This document shows, piece by piece, positions 60,327-64,000 of a DNA stretch of 64,000 nt. Origin of the DNA: Curtobacterium sp. MCBA15_009 (GTDB lineage: Bacteria > Actinomycetota > Actinomycetes > Actinomycetales > Microbacteriaceae); assembly GCF_001864895.1 (NCBI RefSeq), contig NZ_MJGO01000012.1, positions 147,129 through 211,128 on the forward strand, read 5' to 3'. Each line of letters begins with the position of its first letter. Position 1 is the stretch's first letter. The position numbers were made by a program, and so were the translations under genes. The notes under the pieces were generated by a model. The model saw nothing but the letters and a program-made list of their open reading frames with translations. It searched no databases and was not told the origin of the DNA.

Positions 60327-61409
60327 GTGACGCACGCCCTGTTCGAACCGATCACCATCCGCGACCTGACCGTCCGCAACCGCATCTGGGTCTCGCCGAT
60401 GTGCCAGTACTCGGTCGACGCGCAGGACGGCGTCCCGACGCCGTGGCACCTCGTGCACCTGGGCGGGTTCGCGAAGGGCGGGGCCGGCGCGGTCGTCGTC
60501 GAGGCCACGGGCGTCGTGCCGGAGGGACGGATCACCCCACAGGACCTCGGCCTCTGGAACGACCAGCAGCGTGACGCCTTCAGGCCGATCGTCGACTTCC
60601 TGCACGAGCAGGGCGCGGCGGCGGGCATCCAGCTCGCGCACGCCGGCCGCAAGGCGTCGACCTTCCGCCCGTGGGACTCCGAGCGCGGCACCGTCCCCGC
60701 CGACCGGGGCGGCTGGAGCACCGTCGCGCCGTCGGCCGAGGCGTTCGACGGCTACGACGTGCCGCGCGAGCTCGCGACCGAGGACATCCGCGTCGTCGGG
60801 CTCGCGTTCGCGCAGGCCGCCCGCCGCGCCGTCGAGGCCGGGTTCGACCTGGTCGAGCTGCACGCGGCGCACGGCTACCTGCTGCACCAGTTCCTGTCGC
60901 CGCTGAGCAACCACCGCACCGACTCGTACGGCGGCTCGCTCGAGAACCGCGCCCGCGCGCTCCTCGAGGTCGTCGACGCCGTCCGCGCCGAGGTCGGCGC
61001 AGGCTTCCCGATCGTCGTCCGCTTCTCGGCGACCGACTGGGTCGACGGCGGGCTGACGCTCGACGAGACCACGCAGGTCGCCCGCTGGGCCGCCGAGCAC
61101 GGCGCCGACCTGGCCGACGTCTCGACCGGTGGCAACGTCGCGAGCGCGCCGATCCCGGTCGGCCCCGGCTACCAGGTCCCGCACGCCGCCGCCGTCAAGC
61201 GCGACGCCGGCATCGGCACCATCGCCGTGGGCATGATCTCCGAGGCCTTCCAGGCCGAGCAGATCGTCGCGACCGGCCAGGCCGACGTCGTGATGATCGG
61301 GCGCGAGATGCTCCGCGACCCCGGCTTCGCCCTGCGCGCCGCCGTCGAGCTCGGGGTGTCGGTGGACTACGAGCCGCAGCAGTACCACCGCGCCCGGGTG
61401 ACGGCCTGA
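60327..61409 (+). CDS. Old yellow enzyme, NADH:flavin oxidoreductase (YqjM type)
   Basis: The 360-aa FMN TIM barrel has SPMCQYSVDAQDG with the redox-tuning cysteine of YqjM-like enzymes, QLAHAGRKAS, the substrate-binding HAAHGYLLHQFLSPLSN (core HAAHGYLL), and GMISEAFQAEQIV. Such enzymes reduce activated C=C bonds of enals and enones. The GTG start is 10 bp after the HAD stop, so the two are probably co-transcribed. Confidence 0.94.
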   Translation: MTHALFEPITIRDLTVRNRIWVSPMCQYSVDAQDGVPTPWHLVHLGGFAKGGAGAVVVEATGVVPEGRITPQDLGLWNDQQRDAFRPIVDFLHEQGAAAGIQLAHAGRKASTFRPWDSERGTVPADRGGWSTVAPSAEAFDGYDVPRELATEDIRVVGLAFAQAARRAVEAGFDLVELHAAHGYLLHQFLSPLSNHRTDSYGGSLENRARALLEVVDAVRAEVGAGFPIVVRFSATDWVDGGLTLDETTQVARWAAEHGADLADVSTGGNVASAPIPVGPGYQVPHAAAVKRDAGIGTIAVGMISEAFQAEQIVATGQADVVMIGREMLRDPGFALRAAVELGVSVDYEPQQYHRARVTA

Positions 61410-61458
61410 GCCCGGTTCCTGTACGGACTCTCGGCCGGGCGACGGAGCAGGCAGTACG

Positions 61459-61563
61459 ATGAGCAGCACTGTGGACGATCCCCCGAACAGTTCTTCGCCT
61501 CACTCATCCGTCGCTCACTCGGTGAGCTGCACTGCCTCGCGCCCGGCGGGAGGTGAATCATGA
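61459..61563 (+). CDS. Candidate 34-aa leader peptide overlapping the CNNM/CBS gene
   Basis: ATG at 61459 opens a 34-codon frame, MSSTVDDPPNSSSPHSSVAH then [14 protein letters not shown], whose TGA overlaps the downstream ATG as ATGA. A GGAG lies 12 bp upstream of the ATG. The peptide is Ser/Pro-rich with no fold. It could couple or attenuate translation of the next gene, or be a chance ORF; TACGAT at 61455 could instead be a -10 element. Confidence 0.35.
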   Translation: MSSTVDDPPNSSSPHSSVAHSVSCTASRPAGGES

Positions 61564-62957
61564 GTCCGATCGACGTCGTCATGCTGATCGGCGGCATCCT
61601 GCTGACGCTCGGCACCGGTGTGTTCGTCGCGTCCGAGTTCGCGCTCGTCAACCTCGACCGCGCCGAGGTCGAGGCACGTCGCGACCGCGGTGAGTCCGGT
61701 CTGTCGCCGGTCATCGGTGCGCTGAAGGTCACCTCGACGCACCTGTCGAGCGCGCAGCTCGGCATCACGCTCACCACGCTGCTGACCGGGTACCTGCTCG
61801 AGCCCTCGATCGCGAAACTGCTCGAGGCCCCGTTCCTCGCGATGGACCTGCCGCAGGGCGTCGTCGAGACCGTCGGCTCGATCGTGGCGCTCGTCATCGC
61901 GACCCTGCTGTCGATGATCCTCGGCGAGCTCGTGCCGAAGAACTTCGCGCTCGCGCTGCCACTGCAGACCGCGAAGCTCGTCGTGCCGCTGCAGATCGCG
62001 TTCACGACGGTCTTCAAGCCGGCGGTCGCGCTGCTCAACGGCACCGCGAACGCCGTGCTCCGGTCGATGGGCATCGAGCCGCAGGAAGAGCTGTCCGGTG
62101 CCCGCAGCGCCGAGGAGCTCACGTCGCTGCTGCGCCGGTCGGCGTCCGAGGGCTCCCTCGAACAGGACACCGCGACGCTGCTCGAACGCACGATCTCGTT
62201 CTCCGAGCTGAGCGCCAGCGACGTGATGACCCCGCGCCCCCGGCTCTCGACCATCCGGGTGTCCGAGTCCGCCGAGGACGTCATCGCACTGGCCCGCAAG
62301 ACCGGCTTCAGCCGCTTCCCCGTCATCGAGGAGGACGCTGACGACGTCGTCGGCATCGTGCACGTCAAGCAGGCCGTGGCGGTCCCGCGCGAGAAGCGCC
62401 CGGAGGTCCCCGTCGGCGCGCTCATGACCGACGCCGAGCGTGTGCCCGAGACGATGCCCGGCGACACCCTGCTCGCCGAGGTCCGCGGCCGCGGCTACCA
62501 GATGGTCATCGTCGTCGACGAGTACGGCGGCACCGCCGGGGTCGTCACGCTCGAGGACCTCATCGAGGAGATCGTCGGCGAGGTCTCGGACGAGCACGAC
62601 CGCGCCCGGATCGACGTCGTGCGCTCCCGTGACTGGCTGACCTTCCCCGGGCTGCTCCGTCCCGACGAGCTCGAGGACCGCGCCGGCGTGAAGGTCCCCG
62701 AGGACGGCCCCTACGAGACGGTCGGCGGCTTCGTGATGTCGACGCTCGGCCGGCTGCCCGTCGTCGGCGACGAGGTCCCGCTCGACGGCGGCGTGTTCCG
62801 CGTCGAACGGCTCGACGGCCGACGGATCGACCGCATCCGCTGGACCCCGACGCCCCCGTCCCAGGACACCGGAGCGACGGCGATCATCATCCCGTCCACC
62901 CGCAGCACCCCGAAGACCACGCCGGCGAAGGCCACGACGAAGGGCAGCACCCGATGA
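61560..62957 (+). CDS. CNNM/CBS-domain membrane protein with CorC_HlyC domain
   Basis: The 465-aa protein has a CNNM (DUF21) membrane domain (~1-190; [33 protein letters not shown]), paired CBS domains (~215-340, beginning [12 protein letters not shown] and ending [19 protein letters not shown]), and a CorC_HlyC domain (~360-435, [21 protein letters not shown] in part). Members export or transport magnesium; the name hemolysin is historical. A GGGAGGTG ribosome site precedes ATG 61560. It overlaps the next gene by 4 bp. Confidence 0.93.
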   Translation: MSPIDVVMLIGGILLTLGTGVFVASEFALVNLDRAEVEARRDRGESGLSPVIGALKVTSTHLSSAQLGITLTTLLTGYLLEPSIAKLLEAPFLAMDLPQGVVETVGSIVALVIATLLSMILGELVPKNFALALPLQTAKLVVPLQIAFTTVFKPAVALLNGTANAVLRSMGIEPQEELSGARSAEELTSLLRRSASEGSLEQDTATLLERTISFSELSASDVMTPRPRLSTIRVSESAEDVIALARKTGFSRFPVIEEDADDVVGIVHVKQAVAVPREKRPEVPVGALMTDAERVPETMPGDTLLAEVRGRGYQMVIVVDEYGGTAGVVTLEDLIEEIVGEVSDEHDRARIDVVRSRDWLTFPGLLRPDELEDRAGVKVPEDGPYETVGGFVMSTLGRLPVVGDEVPLDGGVFRVERLDGRRIDRIRWTPTPPSQDTGATAIIIPSTRSTPKTTPAKATTKGSTR

Positions 62958-63991
62958 GCTCCGACTGGTGGGGCATCTTCTGGCTCGTCGTCCTGTTGCT
63001 GGGCAACGCCTACTTCGTCGCGGCCGAGTTCGCCGTCATCTCCGCGCGCCGTTCGCAGATCGAGCCCCGGGCCGAAGAGGGCTCGAAGGCCGCGCAGATG
63101 ACCCTGTGGGCGATGGAGCACGCGACCCGCATGCTCGCCACCACCCAGCTCGGCATCACGGTCTGCTCGCTGCTCATCCTGAACGTCTCCGAGCCGGCGA
63201 TCCACCACCTGCTCGAGGTGCCGCTGCACCTGACCGGCTGGAGCGTCGAGGTGATCGGCACCGTGGCCTTCGTGTTCACGCTGCTGCTCGTGTCGTTCCT
63301 GCACGTGGTGTTCGGCGAGATGGTCCCGAAGAACATCTCGTTCTCGATGCCGGACCGCGCCGCACTGCTGCTCGTGCCGACGCTCTGGTACATCGGTCAC
63401 GGCCTGCACTGGGTCATCGTCGGCCTGAACGAGGTCGCGAACGCCGTGCTCCGCGTGTTCCGGGTCGAGCCGAAGGACGAGGCCGTCAGCGCCTACACGG
63501 TGGAGGAGGTCCAGACCATCGTCGAGCAGTCCCGCCGCGAGGGCACGCTGACCGACGACGGCAAGCTCGCCCTGGCGTTCGAGTTCACCGAGAAGAAGGT
63601 CAAGGACGTCGCCGTGCCGATGGCCGAGCTCGTCACCCTGCCCGAGGACGCCACCCCCGGCGACGTCGAGCGTGCGGTGGCGCAGCGCGGGTTCTCGCGC
63701 TACGTGCTCGTCGGTGACGACGGCTCCCCCACCGGCTACGTGCACGTGAAGGACGTCATCGACCTGCGCCCGGACGAGTTCGACGACCCGGTGCCGCCGA
63801 AGCGCATCCGCCAGCTCATCTCGCTCTACACCGAGATGGACCTGGAGGACGCGCTCGCGACCATGCGGGCGGCCGGCCGCCACGTGGCGCGCGCCTTCGA
63901 CGCGGACGGCCGCACGACGGGCGTGCTCTTCCTCGAGGACATCCTCGAGGAACTCGTCGGCGAGGTCGAGGACGCGACCCGACGCCGGTAG
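62954..63991 (+). CDS. CNNM/CBS-domain membrane protein, short paralogue
   Basis: A 345-aa paralogue of the preceding protein: CNNM domain (AAEFAVISARRSQIEPRA, GEMVPKNISFSMPDRA) and two CBS repeats (ending TTGVLFLEDILEELVGEVED), but no CorC_HlyC domain. The ATG overlaps the previous stop. Tandem CNNM pairs with one short member are common in actinobacteria, and may work as a heterodimer. Confidence 0.92.
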   Translation: MSSDWWGIFWLVVLLLGNAYFVAAEFAVISARRSQIEPRAEEGSKAAQMTLWAMEHATRMLATTQLGITVCSLLILNVSEPAIHHLLEVPLHLTGWSVEVIGTVAFVFTLLLVSFLHVVFGEMVPKNISFSMPDRAALLLVPTLWYIGHGLHWVIVGLNEVANAVLRVFRVEPKDEAVSAYTVEEVQTIVEQSRREGTLTDDGKLALAFEFTEKKVKDVAVPMAELVTLPEDATPGDVERAVAQRGFSRYVLVGDDGSPTGYVHVKDVIDLRPDEFDDPVPPKRIRQLISLYTEMDLEDALATMRAAGRHVARAFDADGRTTGVLFLEDILEELVGEVEDATRRR

Positions 63992-64000
63992 ACGCGACCG

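Overview
The window is GC-rich actinobacterial chromosome. The leftmost block, read leftward, has the order argS, (LmeA-like gene), lysA, hom, thrC, thrB, rho, which matches the argS-lysA-hom-thrC-thrB-rho order known in actinobacteria such as Mycobacterium. Together with the base composition, frequent GTG starts, 4-bp ATGA/GTGA stop-start overlaps and the gene families seen, this suggests Microbacteriaceae; Curtobacterium is my best guess at genus, but that is an inference. I see no phage, IS element, CRISPR array or rRNA. There is one tRNA, tRNA-Arg(CCG).

Layout. 1-8667: aspartate-family amino acid genes with argS at the upstream end and the 5' part of rho at the left edge. 8727-9296: a lipoprotein. 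9524-9595: tRNA-Arg. 9747-16587: the most interesting locus. It holds a 1293-aa membrane-bound NRPS of the Pls/PosA (epsilon-poly-lysine synthetase) architecture, an overlapping M1 aminopeptidase, a small XRE regulator, a methionine-aminopeptidase-like M24 enzyme and an Sfp-type phosphopantetheinyl transferase. 17038-19870: a TPM-domain membrane protein and PspA. 19915-22554: a degenerate ureohydrolase, a flavin disulfide oxidoreductase and a small HExxH protein. 22905-24604: a siderophore-type ABC ATPase and siderophore-interacting protein behind a candidate iron box. 24670-30707: a hydrolase followed by a complete five-gene peptide ABC importer. 31557-36962: amidase, NmrA-like protein, ABC-F ATPase and L,D-transpeptidase. 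36955-39931: a gluconate module (gntK, gntP and a divergent GntR-type regulator with a palindromic operator). 40323-45069: GNAT, ung, peptidase E-like protein, phosphoribosyltransferase, SDR and acyltransferase. 45327-48130: metY and metX. 48310-51537: a histidine kinase, a kinase-like membrane protein and a LuxR-type response regulator. 51950-63991: MFS exporter, small proteins, GT87 mannosyltransferase-like protein, YceI, an Ltp-repeat protein with a frameshifted 5' end, a ketopantoate reductase-like protein, NAD(P)H-hydrate dehydratase, HAD, an old yellow enzyme and two CNNM/CBS proteins.

What works together. Aspartate-derived homoserine made by Hom feeds both ThrB/ThrC (threonine) and MetX/MetY (methionine), while LysA makes lysine. 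Lysine is the likely, but unproven, monomer of the Pls-like synthetase, whose carrier domain would be activated by the nearby PPTase.

A second theme lies in the gaps. The long intergenic spaces between convergent genes are filled with locus-specific hairpin or tandem repeats. The clearest is a 145-bp tandem unit at 51571-51917 whose stems diverge while staying paired.
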